A stretch of DNA of 64,000 nt, from assembly GCF_900454495.1 (NCBI RefSeq), contig NZ_UGSI01000001.1, positions 3,844,001-3,908,000 of the forward strand. The letters run 5' to 3'. This document shows positions 42,129 to 51,510 of the stretch, piece by piece (the first letter of the stretch is position 1; every line of letters begins with the position of its first letter). The position numbers and the translations under genes were made by a program. The stretch is from Paenibacillus macerans (GTDB taxonomy: Bacteria > Bacillota > Bacilli > Paenibacillales > Paenibacillaceae). The notes under the pieces were generated by a model, which saw only the letters and a program-made list of their open reading frames with translations, did no database searches and was not told the origin of the DNA.

Positions 42129-43544
42129 TTACTCGTTGTTACTTGATTCCTCGGAGGATTGTACAGGTGTCGGAGCCTTCACTTTATCGATGACGATAAT
42201 TCCGTCATACTGCTCCTTCGGGATGAAACGCATCACATTCGGCAGCACCTGTTCCGTGGTCATGCCGTCCTCGGATGCGTAGATCGGCCGGAACATCCAG
42301 GCACTCTGCGCATTCTTCACTTTATGCTTGCTTAGATCAATAAAGGAATTCGCGTAACCGCTTTGCATGATCAGGTGCTCCAGGCTCCCTTTTGTCGCCG
42401 GCCGGATGGTAAAAGGCTTGCCCGAAGTAATCGTTACCGATGAACCGCGATTCATGTAGAGCCCGATCACATACATTTTATCCCCGAGCTTCCGGTGCAT
42501 CAGTTCGCCCATGCTCGTAAAACTGTTCGTCCACTTGCCGTCTTGCTTGACCCGCATTTTCGAGGTATTTTTGGCCAGGTGGTCATTGTGGGCCCACAAA
42601 ATCACCTTTTTCCCCGGATACAACGTCTGCATCACCCATTCCAGATTTTCCGTCATCAACTCATCCCGGGAAGAATACATATCCTTCACATCCTTCAATC
42701 CGCTCTCCAGAAAGGCGACATGGTCGCGTAAGGATTTCAGGATGATAGCGTCAAAATGCGGCTGGCTGGGATAAAAAACTTGCAACTTGGCATTTAATTC
42801 GTCACGGTGCTGCTCAACATACTTGATCGTCTCTTGATATTGAGGCACATATTTGTCTACCACGGCCTGCATTTCCTTTTTATAAGCCGGATCCTTGCTG
42901 AAAGGAGCGTCCGGGAACTTATTAAGAACCTCATAAACATCCGGAATCGCCTGATATTCCATTTGCACGAAGGCCTTTCCCTTCTCGGAGTCCAGCTTGC
43001 CGATCGCCGCCCCTATAAACTGGGTCAAAAAGTAGGCCGTAAATTGATTGTCATATCCCGCCAAGTACAGCGGATCGTCGCCCTTTCCCTGCTCCTTGAT
43101 ATAATCGAACAGCTCCAGCGTTTCCTGGGAATGCCAGATTGGAAAAAGCGAAGCGCCCATCATCTCCTCCGGGGTAAGGGAATCCCGGTTTTCGTATACG
43201 GACGCCGCGTCTCCCATCCCAGATTCAAAAGCGATCACGTCAAAATCCATCTCTTCATGCAAAAATTTGATCAGCCTGGTTTTGATGCTGCTGTATTCGG
43301 CCACCCGGTGAAAATTTTCCCCGAGGCTGACGACGTTTTTGTCCTTTAACAGCGGCTTTAAAAAGGCCAGATCGCTATAATCCTCGGACTCCAGCGACGT
43401 CAGCTGATGGGCGTTTTGCCGCAGCCATTCCTTCTGGCTTCCGGAGGCCGCCGCCGCAGCGCTTGCGGACACCGGCAGAAAGGTGCAGGCCGTAATGGTT
43501 AATGATAACAACGCTCCGGCCAGTTTATATAATCCTTTTTTCAT
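42129..43544 (-). CDS. Secreted erythromycin-esterase family protein
   Basis: 471 residues. Residues 1-32 are a signal peptide ending in Ala-rich sequence (LPVSASAAAAA). The Ere/EreA-like fold is shown by VVSLGENFHRVAEYSSIKTR (catalytic His and Glu region), FDVIAFESGMGD, and VILWAHNDHLAKN near 330. Some members open macrolide rings, others have unknown hydrolase roles; this protein is exported, unlike most resistance enzymes. AGGAGAT lies 11 bases before the ATG. Confidence 0.85.
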   Translation of the reverse strand: MKKGLYKLAGALLSLTITACTFLPVSASAAAAASGSQKEWLRQNAHQLTSLESEDYSDLAFLKPLLKDKNVVSLGENFHRVAEYSSIKTRLIKFLHEEMDFDVIAFESGMGDAASVYENRDSLTPEEMMGASLFPIWHSQETLELFDYIKEQGKGDDPLYLAGYDNQFTAYFLTQFIGAAIGKLDSEKGKAFVQMEYQAIPDVYEVLNKFPDAPFSKDPAYKKEMQAVVDKYVPQYQETIKYVEQHRDELNAKLQVFYPSQPHFDAIILKSLRDHVAFLESGLKDVKDMYSSRDELMTENLEWVMQTLYPGKKVILWAHNDHLAKNTSKMRVKQDGKWTNSFTSMGELMHRKLGDKMYVIGLYMNRGSSVTITSGKPFTIRPATKGSLEHLIMQSGYANSFIDLSKHKVKNAQSAWMFRPIYASEDGMTTEQVLPNVMRFIPKEQYDGIIVIDKVKAPTPVQSSEESSNNE

Positions 43545-43572
43545 ATAAACCATATCTCCTAAATTAGCTCGG

Positions 43573-44325
43573 TTATATTTCCATTCTCTTGCTCAACAAA
43601 TAAATTGTGGCGTAGAACATCAATCCCGCAAACGCCGCTTCAAACAAGAACTGGGCAATGCTCAGGAACTGGATGCCGCCCGCTGCCATCGTAAGCGTGT
43701 CATTTGTGCTCCCGCGGAAAACCCCAAGGCTTAAAACGGAAGAGTCGCCGTTCCCGAACAACAAGCTTTCCAGCCAGCTCATCACGTTGATGATCACGAA
43801 AAAGGAGACGATGCCGATCCAGGTTCCCGCTTTTCCCCGTATGCTGACGCTTGCGCCGATGGTGATCGCCGTGAAAACGGTCAATACCAGCACGCTATAT
43901 CCCCACGCCGCCGCCAAGATGATCCCGAGCCAATCTTTCACGCTTGCCAGCCCTAAAGACAGATCGTACGGAATCCCCTTAAAATGGAGATATAACAAAG
44001 CGTGGATGAACGCAACCGCTACGAACACAGCCGCCATAATCAGGCCGAGCAGCAGCGATGACAGTACGGTCCAGGCCGGGTGGACCGGCAGCAGTCTGCG
44101 GTTGTACGCCTTGATATTGGCTTCAAAGGTTTTGCATACGAGCACCAGCATGATAATGCCCGCCGACACGTACAAAATGATGTTGAAAGCTATAATCAGC
44201 CCGTCGTCCCATCCCTTGACATTGCCGACGATCGACAACGCGGCCTGCACAGTCACCAAAATCGCCGCCATCCCCAAAAAGGTATTGGCATTTCGTTTCA
44301 AGTCGTATTTCAGCAGTTTCATCAT
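43573..44325 (-). CDS. ABC-2 type transporter permease
   Basis: 250 residues with six membrane segments, no enzyme motifs. The start overlaps the ATPase stop as ATGA. Gene order GntR regulator, ATPase, permease is the YtrA/YtrB layout known for cell-wall-antibiotic-sensing exporters, so a role in envelope stress is plausible. Confidence 0.8.
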   Translation of the reverse strand: MMKLLKYDLKRNANTFLGMAAILVTVQAALSIVGNVKGWDDGLIIAFNIILYVSAGIIMLVLVCKTFEANIKAYNRRLLPVHPAWTVLSSLLLGLIMAAVFVAVAFIHALLYLHFKGIPYDLSLGLASVKDWLGIILAAAWGYSVLVLTVFTAITIGASVSIRGKAGTWIGIVSFFVIINVMSWLESLLFGNGDSSVLSLGVFRGSTNDTLTMAAGGIQFLSIAQFLFEAAFAGLMFYATIYLLSKRMEI

Positions 44326-45137
44326 TCCGCAAACACCTCTTTAAACATGTCGTCTACGCTCTTGCCATACTTCATCCGCAAGCCTTCAACCTCTTCCTGC
44401 ATGACGATTTCCCCTTCGCGGATGAAGACGACTTCATCGAAAATCCGCTCGATGTCCCGCACCAAATGCGTGGAAACGATCAAACTGCTGTCCTCGCTGT
44501 AAAACTCCACGATCGCATCCAAAATTTTAGCCCGCGCTACCGGGTCTACGCCTCCAATCGGTTCATCCAGCAAATACAGCTTGGCGTTCCGCGACAGCGT
44601 CAGCGTAAGCTGCAGCCGCTCATTCATCCCTTTGGACAGCGAACTGATCTTATCCCCTTCATTCAGCTGCATAAACTTCAGCATCGTCCGGGCCTTTTCC
44701 TCGTCAAAATCGGCGTAGAAATCCCGGTAAAACCCTACCGCGTCGCGCACCTTCATCCACGACTCCGTCAGCGGCCGATCCGGCATAAAGGAGACGAGCG
44801 ACTTGGTCTTCAACCCTACCGGCGTACCGTCTACCATTACTTGGCCGTTAGAAACCGGAATCAAACCGGCGACGATCTTCATCAGCGTGCTTTTGCCGCT
44901 GCCGTTCGGACCGAGCAGGCCCACGATTTTACCCTTGCCGATGCCCAAAGATATGCCGCGCAGCGCCTTTTTGCCGCCGTAAGACTTGGACACGCCCTTC
45001 AGCTTCAGTAGTTCATCCATCCGATTTGTCTGACCTGTCTGACCTGTCTTATCTTTCTGATCTGTCTGATCTACCCAATCAATCTGATCCATTCGATCCT
45101 TCCGGCTCATCTGATCCTTCTGATCCATTCGATCCAT
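44322..45137 (-). CDS. ABC transporter ATPase with repeat-encoded N-terminal tail
   Basis: 271 residues. From about residue 42 it is a normal ATPase: Walker A GLLGPNGSGKSTLMKIV, signature LSKGMNERLQLTLTLS, Walker B LYLLDEPIGGVDP and switch His in IVSTHLVRDI. The first 42 residues are a run of tripeptides x-D-Q, x-D-R or T-G-Q (MDRMDQKDQMSRKDRMDQ). They come from a 9-bp tandem repeat but are translated, since GGAGGGAGG lies directly before the first ATG. The tail has no counterpart in the family and may vary between strains. Confidence 0.85.
   Translation of the reverse strand: MDRMDQKDQMSRKDRMDQIDWVDQTDQKDKTGQTGQTNRMDELLKLKGVSKSYGGKKALRGISLGIGKGKIVGLLGPNGSGKSTLMKIVAGLIPVSNGQVMVDGTPVGLKTKSLVSFMPDRPLTESWMKVRDAVGFYRDFYADFDEEKARTMLKFMQLNEGDKISSLSKGMNERLQLTLTLSRNAKLYLLDEPIGGVDPVARAKILDAIVEFYSEDSSLIVSTHLVRDIERIFDEVVFIREGEIVMQEEVEGLRMKYGKSVDDMFKEVFAE
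45012..45137 (-). repeat. 9-bp minisatellite inside the ATPase start
   Basis: About 14 in-frame copies of a unit like ATGGATCAG (variants AAGGATCGA, ACAGATCAG, ACAGGTCAG) make up codons 1-42 of the ABC ATPase. Because the unit is three codons long, copy number can change without breaking the frame. A separate 9-bp repeat (GATTCCGTG) lies nearby at about 45590-45614. Confidence 0.85.
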
Positions 45138-45148
45138 CGTCCTCCCTC

Positions 45149-45523
45149 CTATCGCCGTTCTTCGCCTTGTACGGCTTCTGCGACAATCGCCGCGATATCC
45201 TGATTGCTGAAGCCGAGCTCCTGCATCCCGCCGATGAAGCGGTCAAGCAATTCGCCGGCCATTTCTTTTTTGATCGTCATAATTTTCGATTCCTCGCTGG
45301 TCACATATCTTCCGAGTCCGCGTTTCGTTTCCACGACGGCTTCACGCTCCAATTCCTGAAAAGTCCGCTGCACGGTATTCGGGTTGATTTGCAGTTCGGC
45401 TGCCAATTCTCGCACGGAGGGGATTTTGTCCCCGGCCTTCAACTTGCCGGTAACAATCTCCTTTTTCAAATAGTTCATGATTTGCAAATAAATCGGCAGA
45501 TTGTTGTCGAATTCGATGCCCAC
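45149..45523 (-). CDS. GntR family regulator, YtrA type
   Basis: 124 residues: winged helix (IPSVRELAAELQINPNTVQR TF) and a short helical C-terminal dimer part, as in the YtrA subfamily. GTG start with AAGGAGCTG 9-10 bases upstream. It leads the operon with ATPase and permease and probably represses it; the likely operator is at 45689-45714. Confidence 0.88.
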   Translation of the reverse strand: MGIEFDNNLPIYLQIMNYLKKEIVTGKLKAGDKIPSVRELAAELQINPNTVQRTFQELEREAVVETKRGLGRYVTSEESKIMTIKKEMAGELLDRFIGGMQELGFSNQDIAAIVAEAVQGEERR

Positions 45524-45688
45524 GTTCGGGTCAGCTCCTTTCCGCCATTATGCCCTCGGCGGCGTCTTAATTTGATGGGGCGGCATTCCGTGGATTCCGT
45601 TGATTCCGTGGATTAAGCTCAAGCCCGCCGGCTTCGGGAATTTCGCTCCCCGCATTGGTTGCAGCACATGATCACTCCCTTAATGTAT

Positions 45689-45714
45689 TAGTGTTATAGT
45701 TAAATAGTACACTA
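45689..45714. promoter_or_regulatory. Inverted repeat TAGTGT-N14-ACACTA, likely GntR operator
   Basis: The 26-bp dyad lies 166 bases before the GntR start in an AT-rich promoter region. YtrA-type regulators bind similar AGTGTA-like inverted repeats. No sharper promoter could be fixed around it. Confidence 0.5.
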
Positions 45715-45749
45715 GTGAATTGGGATTGTAAAGCCCTTTTTCGAATGCG

Positions 45750-46029
45750 TGTTCAAAAAGCTGGGTTTTCAGGACCGAAGCTTATGCTTCCGAAGTGCGC
45801 TTTTTCAAAACGCTTTAGTTGGATGAAGCTAGGAACTGAGTAGCGGAGCTAAACGTTTTCGTAGCAAACGGCTTCGGAAATATAGGCTTGGTTTGGGTAC
45901 GTGAGCAACTGAAATGTTTCCGGAGAAAAAATGCGTCGTAAGCATATGCTTGACCCGGCTAAATTCAAGATTCGACGTCGAATCTTCTTCATGAACGGCT
46001 TCGTCATGGAAAGATGACTTTTTGAACAA
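45750..46029. repeat. MITE-like element with GTTCAAAAAG terminal repeats
   Basis: A 280-bp segment is bounded by TGTTCAAAAAGC and its complement CTTTTTGAACA. It contains no gene with good start signals, only further inverted patches (ACCGAAGCTT, ATTCGACGTCGAAT). Another right end exists at 41122. Such non-coding elements move with a transposase elsewhere in the genome; none is in the window. Confidence 0.5.
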
Positions 46030-46033
46030 CCTC

Positions 46034-46077
46034 TAAAAAAATAAAAAAACCTTCCCCGACTATTTGTCAGAGAAGGC
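46034..46077 (-). terminator. Strong intrinsic terminator downstream of ilvA
   Basis: CCTTC and GAAGG with an inner CTGAC/GTC-like part, followed by TTTTTTTATTTTTTT on the minus strand. It lies 600 bases after the ilvA stop, beyond two palindrome arrays, so the arrays would be part of the transcript. Confidence 0.7.
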
Positions 46078-46223
46078 TGGATGCCACATTATAAAGGCCG
46101 ATCGCCTTATTTTTCGCTGCTCCATCACCTAGCGTTGCATTAACTTTGCTCAAGATTTCCCGGAACTACTACTGGCCCGGACTGCTGGCCGGAACTGCTG
46201 GCCGGAACTGTTACCTGGAAATC

Positions 46224-46406
46224 TAACGGTTGTATCAGCGGCTATTTACCAAAAAAAGCTCTTTTCAAAATTCTAGCGGTTGTGACAGCCGTTATTTGCC
46301 TGAATCTAAGCAAAAAGGGCCGGATTCAAGTGAAATAAGCCCCGTGGCAACCGTTACAATTTAAAATCAACTTTTTTGGAGCAAATAGCGCCTGTAGCAT
46401 CCGTTA
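46224..46406. repeat. Four-unit palindrome array, copy 3 (TAACGG type)
   Basis: Four 21-bp units TARCGG-N9-CCGYTA-like are centred on 46234, 46284, 46346 and 46396, spaced 50, 62 and 50. Units 1 and 2 read forward, 3 and 4 reversed. The same unit type recurs at 53274-53406. Confidence 0.75.
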
Positions 46407-46472
46407 GAGTATCAGTGCAACTGGAAAATGTATCTTGTCAGATCAGATTTAATGCAACGATAGTGCCGCCTC

Positions 46473-46651
46473 ATTGGATTTATCTAATAGAATCGAAAAT
46501 TGGGTAGAAAGACAGTACCCTGATTGGATATTTCCAATAGATTGGGCCAGGCAGGGTACAAAACAGGCGACTTAAGCGAAATCTATTGGATATTTCCAAC
46601 GAGCGCTCAAAATGGCGGTAGATTCCCGTCATTCTATTGGATTTTTCCAAT
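46473..46651. repeat. Four-unit palindrome array, copy 4 (ATTGGA type)
   Basis: 16-bp palindromes ATTGGAtatttCCAAT (first unit degenerate) start at 46473, 46523, 46585 and 46636, spaced 50, 62 and 51. Read on the minus strand, the linker between units 2 and 3 (AGATTTCGCTTAA) matches the array at 53579, showing common descent. Confidence 0.8.
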
Positions 46652-46680
46652 CAAGGGGGAGTTTAATTTGCAAGAAACCA

Positions 46681-47943
46681 TCAAATCAGCAAATTAAACA
46701 GGTTCAAGTCCCGGTTGAGCTCGGTATAGGCGATGCCTTTCGAGGCCATTCTGCCGATCAGCGCTTCGTAATCCGCCTTGTCGCTCAGCTCGATGCCGAC
46801 CAGGGCCGGGCCGTTTTCCTTGTTGTGCTTTTTCGTATATTCGAACCGGGTGATGTCGTCGTTCGGGCCCAGCACCTGCTCCAGGAACTCGCGCAGGGCG
46901 CCGGCGCGCTGCGGGAAGTTGATCAGGAAATAATGCTTCAGCCCCTCGTAGATCAACGAGCGCTCCTTCATTTCCTGCATCCGGTCGATGTCGTTGTTCC
47001 CGCCGCTGATGATGCATACGACATTTTTGCCGCGGATTTGGTCGCGATACATATCGAGCGCGGACACCGGCAGCGCTCCGGCCGGTTCCACAACGATGGC
47101 GCTGTCGTTGTACAGCTCCAAAATCGTCGTGCACGCCTTGCCCTCCGGCACCTGAACGATATCGTCGAGGATTTTCGCACTGATTTCGTAGTTCAAATCC
47201 CCGACGCGTTTGACCGCCGCACCGTCCACGAACTTGTCGATCGCTTCCAGCGTCACCACTTGCTTCTGTTTTAGCGCTTCCGTCATCGAAGCCGCGCCCG
47301 CCGGTTCGACCCCGATCACTTTCGTCTGCGGGCTGACCGTTTTCAAATACGTGCCCACGCCCGACACCAAGCCCCCGCCGCCGATCGTCACAAACACATA
47401 GTCGGCCGGCACATTGAGGTTCTCCATGATCTCCATGCCGATCGTCCCGTTGCCGGCGACGATTTTCGGGTCATCAAACGGGTGGATGAATGTCATTCCG
47501 CCCTCGGTGCACGCTTTCATCGCTTCTTCATAAGCGTCGTCGTACGTGTCGCCGGTCAGCACAACCTCGACATGGTCGCCGCCAAAGCGTTTTACCTGCT
47601 TAACTTTCTGGTTTGGCGTCGTGCTTGGCATAAAAATTTTGCCCCGGATTCCCAGCGCGTTGCAGGAAAAAGCCACGCCCTGCGCATGGTTGCCGGCGCT
47701 CGCGCAAACGATCCCCCGCTGCAAATCCTCCGGCTGGAGGCTGCGGATCATATTGTAGGCCCCGCGGATTTTAAAAGAACGCACGACCTGGAGATCTTCT
47801 CTTTTTAAATATACGTTGCAGCCGTATCTTAACGATAACGTTGCATCCAGCTGCAGCGGAGTCCGCACCACAACCTCGCTCAGCACATGATGCGCTTTGA
47901 CGATATCTTCCATACCTACCGTTTGGCGTTCCGCCTGCTTCAT
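46681..47943 (-). CDS. ilvA: Threonine deaminase (threonine ammonia-lyase)
   Basis: 420 residues. The PLP lysine is in VRSFKIRGAYNMIR, the phosphate loop is GGGGLVSGVG, and a single regulatory ACT-like domain follows from about 330 (HYFLINFPQRAGALREFLEQ). It converts threonine to 2-oxobutanoate for isoleucine synthesis. The short form with one ACT-like domain matches B. subtilis IlvA (422 residues). GAGGAGAAAGCG precedes the ATG. Single gene; no T-box leader was seen upstream. Confidence 0.9.
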   Translation of the reverse strand: MKQAERQTVGMEDIVKAHHVLSEVVVRTPLQLDATLSLRYGCNVYLKREDLQVVRSFKIRGAYNMIRSLQPEDLQRGIVCASAGNHAQGVAFSCNALGIRGKIFMPSTTPNQKVKQVKRFGGDHVEVVLTGDTYDDAYEEAMKACTEGGMTFIHPFDDPKIVAGNGTIGMEIMENLNVPADYVFVTIGGGGLVSGVGTYLKTVSPQTKVIGVEPAGAASMTEALKQKQVVTLEAIDKFVDGAAVKRVGDLNYEISAKILDDIVQVPEGKACTTILELYNDSAIVVEPAGALPVSALDMYRDQIRGKNVVCIISGGNNDIDRMQEMKERSLIYEGLKHYFLINFPQRAGALREFLEQVLGPNDDITRFEYTKKHNKENGPALVGIELSDKADYEALIGRMASKGIAYTELNRDLNLFNLLI

Positions 47944-48062
47944 CGCTTTCTCCTCACTTTGGCTCGATTTCTCTCATTCTTATAAAAGTACACCCAAAAC
48001 CGCTTTCCGTTCAAGTCATTTTCCGATGTAAAAGTGGAAATCCCCGCCAACGAGCAAACTGC

Positions 48063-48115
48063 AAAAAAGCCTCCCCGGCAGATCCGGCGTATGAGCCGGC
48101 AGGCCGGAGAGGCTT
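48063..48115 (-). terminator. Intrinsic terminator after the small gene following purD
   Basis: AAGCCTCTCCGGC pairs with GCCGGGGAGGCTT on the minus strand, with a further GCCGGC/GCCGG hairpin inside, followed by TTTTTTGC. It ends the transcription unit that begins with purE. Confidence 0.85.
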
Positions 48116-48127
48116 AGAGTGGGCGGA

Positions 48128-48349
48128 TCAGTCTTTTTTCGGAATCAAACGGTCATCGGTATGTCCCTTGGAGTTTTTCTCCTGAGCAAGCTCTTTAAGC
48201 TCCCACTCCATCGTCCCGTACACCGGATCGGACGGGAATTCCCCGCCCTTCCGCAAGTACTCCTCGCGCCCCAGCTCGTCCCGGTATACGCCGCTCACTT
48301 CCACTTCTTCACGCGATACCGGAAGCATTTCCTTCATTTTGTCGCTCAT
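48128..48349 (-). CDS. Small conserved-looking protein of unknown function
   Basis: 73 residues from the ATG at 48349, with GGGAGGCGG ten bases upstream. The core SGVYRDELGREEYLRKGGEF and a following FPSDPVYGTMEW recall the small YjzC-like proteins (G-V-Y near the start, K-G-E-x-F-P later), but the match is weak. The gene follows purD by 128 bases in the same direction and shares the final terminator, so it may be co-transcribed with the purine genes. Confidence 0.55.
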   Translation of the reverse strand: MSDKMKEMLPVSREEVEVSGVYRDELGREEYLRKGGEFPSDPVYGTMEWELKELAQEKNSKGHTDDRLIPKKD

Positions 48350-48476
48350 GCTGATGCCGCCTCCCGCAATCAGAGAATGACAGGGACTATAATCCCCATT
48401 CTCCCTTAACATGCGCGAAAAAAGAGCGGATTATCCTCGCGCGCCCCGGAAGGCGGATCCTCTTCCAATACCGCCG

Positions 48477-49742
48477 CTATACGAGGGCCTTGGCGGCGAT
48501 ATCCGTACGGTTGTGCTTGCCCTCGAACGTGATCCGCTCCGCAGCTTGATAAGCCTTGTCCCGCGCTTCGGCGATCGATTGGCCAAGTCCGACGACGCCC
48601 AGAACGCGGCCGCCGTTCGTGACCCATTCCCCGGCTTCGTTGCGGGCCGTTCCGGCATGGAACACGAGGGCCTCCCGCACCTCATCCAAGCCTGCAATCG
48701 GCAGGCCTTTCGGATAGGAAGCCGGATAACCGCCAGAAGCCAGCACAACGCACACGGCCGCTTCATCGCTCCACTCGATTTCCGCCTGATCCAAGGTGCC
48801 GTTCACCGCCGCCAGAAAAATATCGAGCAGATCGCTTTTCAGCCGCGGCAGCACGACCTGGGTTTCCGGATCGCCGAAGCGGGCGTTGAATTCGATCGTC
48901 TTCGGCTTGCCGTCCGGCGTAATCATCAGCCCGGCGAACAACACGCCGCGGAACGGCCGGCCCTCGGCCACCATCGCCTTGGCCGTCGGTTTGATGATCG
49001 TTTCGACCGCTTCTTCAATGATGCCGGAGGCGATGTGCGGCAGCGGGGAATAGGTGCCCATGCCGCCCGTGTTCTGCCCTTTGTCGCCGTCGTAAACCTG
49101 CTTGTGATCCTGCGCCGCCGCCATCGGCCGCACCGTTTCCCCGTCCACGAACGAAAGGATCGACATTTCCTGGCCTTCGAGAAATTCTTCGATAACAACC
49201 TGGCTTCCGGACTCACCGAACACCTTCTCGACCATAATGTCCTTCAAAGCCGCTTCCGCCTGTTCGCGAGTGAAGGCGACCGTCACGCCTTTGCCCGCCG
49301 CCAGCCCGTCCGCCTTAATGACGATCGGCACCGGCCGGCTGCGCAAATACGCCAAGGCCGGCTCATAGCTGTCGAACTTCTCGTAAGCCGCTGTCGGAAT
49401 GCCGTATTTTTTCAGCAAATCCTTCATAAACGTTTTGCTGCCTTCGATATGGGCCGCGTTTTTGCGCGGACCGAACACCGGAATGTTCTTAGTCTCGAAC
49501 ACGTCGACAATGCCATCGGCCAAGGGATCGTCAGGCCCGACCACGACCAAGCCGACGCCATTCTCCTCGGCAAACGCGGCCAGCTTGTCGAATTCATGCA
49601 CCTGAATCGGAACCAGTTCAGCCACCTGGCCGATTCCCGCGTTGCCCGGGGCGCAATAAAGCTTGCCGGCTTTGGGGCTTTTCGCCAAGCTCCAGCAAAT
49701 CGCGTGCTCGCGCCCGCCCCCGCCAATCACCAATATATCCAT
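48477..49742 (-). CDS. purD: Phosphoribosylamine-glycine ligase
   Basis: 421 residues from the ATG at 49742 (AAGGAGGAGACGACAA in front). N-terminal MDILVIGGGGREHAICWSL, ATP-grasp central part (PIVIKADGLAAGKGVTVAFT) and GVLFAGLMITPDGKPKTIEF with FNARFGDPETQ metal ligands. It joins glycine to phosphoribosylamine, the second step of purine synthesis. Last gene of the pur series, as in B. subtilis. Confidence 0.96.
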   Translation of the reverse strand: MDILVIGGGGREHAICWSLAKSPKAGKLYCAPGNAGIGQVAELVPIQVHEFDKLAAFAEENGVGLVVVGPDDPLADGIVDVFETKNIPVFGPRKNAAHIEGSKTFMKDLLKKYGIPTAAYEKFDSYEPALAYLRSRPVPIVIKADGLAAGKGVTVAFTREQAEAALKDIMVEKVFGESGSQVVIEEFLEGQEMSILSFVDGETVRPMAAAQDHKQVYDGDKGQNTGGMGTYSPLPHIASGIIEEAVETIIKPTAKAMVAEGRPFRGVLFAGLMITPDGKPKTIEFNARFGDPETQVVLPRLKSDLLDIFLAAVNGTLDQAEIEWSDEAAVCVVLASGGYPASYPKGLPIAGLDEVREALVFHAGTARNEAGEWVTNGGRVLGVVGLGQSIAEARDKAYQAAERITFEGKHNRTDIAAKALV

Positions 49743-49868
49743 TTGTCGTCTCCTCCTTATAGCCCGCAAGCGGACCGTAATGACGCTAATCACTCATTTC
49801 CCCCGCGTATAATCCGAAAAACGGCAGGCCGCCGCACGCCGCAGCGGTCTGCCGTTTGGAGCCGAGGC

Positions 49869-51416
49869 TTAATGTTTGAAATGGCGGACGCCGGTAAATA
49901 CCATGGCGATGCCGTACTCGTTCGCGACCTTGATCGACTCCTCGTCCTTAACCGAGCCGCCAGGCTGAATAACCGCCGTAATGCCGGCCTTGGCCGCCGC
50001 TTCCAGCGTATCGCCCATCGGGAAAAACGCATCCGAGGCCAACACGCTGCCTTTCGACTTTTCTCCGGCCTGCTCAATGGCGATTTTCGCCGCACCGACG
50101 CGGTTCATCTGACCGGCGCCGACGCCGATCGTCATATCGTCCTTGGCCAGTACGATCGCATTGGATTTCACATGCTTAACTACTTTCCAGCCGAACAGCA
50201 GCTGCTTGAGTTCTTCCTCGGTTGGCTTGCGGTCGGTGACGACCTGCAGATCGGATTCCTTCAGCACATGAACATCGCTCTCCTGAACGACCATGCCGCC
50301 GTCGATCGAAGTCACGACAAACTGGCTGCTGCGTTTGCTGCCGAGCTCCAGGCCGCCGAGCTTCAAGAGGCGGATGTTTTTCTTTTTCGTCAAAATGTCC
50401 AGCGCTTCCTCGGTAAAGCCCGGCGCCAAAATGATCTCCAGGAAAATCTCCTTAAGCAATGTCGCGGTATCGGCATCGATAATGCGGTTGGCAGCGACGA
50501 TGCCGCCGAAGATCGACACCGGATCAGCCTCATACGCTTTTTGATAGGCCTCCAAAATGCTGCTGCCTACGCCTACCCCGCAAGGGTTCATATGCTTCAC
50601 CGCAACGACAGCCGGCTCCTCGAATTCTTTCACGATTTGCAGCGCCGCGTTGGCGTCATTGATGTTGTTGTAGGACAATTCCTTGCCGTGCAGTTGCTCC
50701 GCATTGGTCAACGTATCCGCCGCGGCCAGCGGTTTGCGGTAGAACGCCGCTTGTTGGTGCGGATTTTCGCCGTAGCGCAAATCCTGGATTTTCTCATAGG
50801 TCACGGTGTAGCGTTCCGGCAGCGGATCGCCGGTCACCTTCGACAAATAATCGGAAATCAGGGCATCATAAGCCGCCGTATGGCGGAAAACTTTGGCCGC
50901 AAGCCGTTTGCGCGTGTCCAGCGTCGTATCCCCGCCCGCGCGGATTTCCGCAAGAACCGTGCCGTAATCGGCCGCATCGACAACCACGCTGACGAAGGCG
51001 TGATTTTTGGCCGCGGAACGCAGCATGGTCGGCCCGCCGATGTCGATATTTTCAATCGCATCCTCATAACTCACGTCCGGCTTGGCGATCGTCTCCTGGA
51101 ACGGATACAGGTTAACAACGACCAGGTCGATGTAATCCAGACCCAGCTCCTTCATTTGGGCCTGATGCTCTTCGCTGTCGCGGATCGCCAGCAGCCCGCT
51201 GTGGACGGCCGGGTGCAGCGTTTTAACGCGTCCGTCCAAAATTTCCGGAAAACCGGTCACATCGGAAATGCCGATCACCGGCACTCCTTCCTTCGACAGC
51301 AGGTTTTTTGTTCCTCCCGTTGAAATGATCTCCACGCCCAACTGCGACAGCTCGCGGCAAAAATCCACGATCCCCGTTTTATCCGACACGCTTACCAGCG
51401 CTCTTTTGATACTCAA
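49869..51416 (-). CDS. purH: Bifunctional AICAR formyltransferase/IMP cyclohydrolase
   Basis: 515 residues. The N-terminal cyclohydrolase domain starts RALVSVSDKTGIVDFCRELS, and the formyltransferase domain contains VAVKHMNPCGVGVGSSILEA with catalytic Lys-His. It performs the last two steps to IMP. The TTG start is supported by AAAGGAGGGG eight bases before; no ATG exists near. Follows purN by 94 bases. Confidence 0.96.
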   Translation of the reverse strand: MSIKRALVSVSDKTGIVDFCRELSQLGVEIISTGGTKNLLSKEGVPVIGISDVTGFPEILDGRVKTLHPAVHSGLLAIRDSEEHQAQMKELGLDYIDLVVVNLYPFQETIAKPDVSYEDAIENIDIGGPTMLRSAAKNHAFVSVVVDAADYGTVLAEIRAGGDTTLDTRKRLAAKVFRHTAAYDALISDYLSKVTGDPLPERYTVTYEKIQDLRYGENPHQQAAFYRKPLAAADTLTNAEQLHGKELSYNNINDANAALQIVKEFEEPAVVAVKHMNPCGVGVGSSILEAYQKAYEADPVSIFGGIVAANRIIDADTATLLKEIFLEIILAPGFTEEALDILTKKKNIRLLKLGGLELGSKRSSQFVVTSIDGGMVVQESDVHVLKESDLQVVTDRKPTEEELKQLLFGWKVVKHVKSNAIVLAKDDMTIGVGAGQMNRVGAAKIAIEQAGEKSKGSVLASDAFFPMGDTLEAAAKAGITAVIQPGGSVKDEESIKVANEYGIAMVFTGVRHFKH

Positions 51417-51510
51417 AATCGGCCCCTCCTTTTAATTTGGCGAATCATGCCCGATATTTCTCGGGAAATATCGAAACCCCTGCGCACTTTATGTCCTATA
51501 AAAGTATGCC

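Noticed and set aside
45829..46029. 66-codon minus-strand frame in the MITE-like element
   Set aside because: No ribosome binding site, and the ends coincide with the terminal repeat, so it is chance.
46224..46651. CRISPR array
   Set aside because: Units are palindromic and only 16-21 bp, the gaps have two sizes, linkers are shared between loci, and no cas gene is present.
48411..51323. Plus-strand open frame of 970 codons opposite purD and purH
   Set aside because: It is antisense to two certain genes and is open because of high GC codon bias; composition (very rich in Arg and His) is not protein-like.
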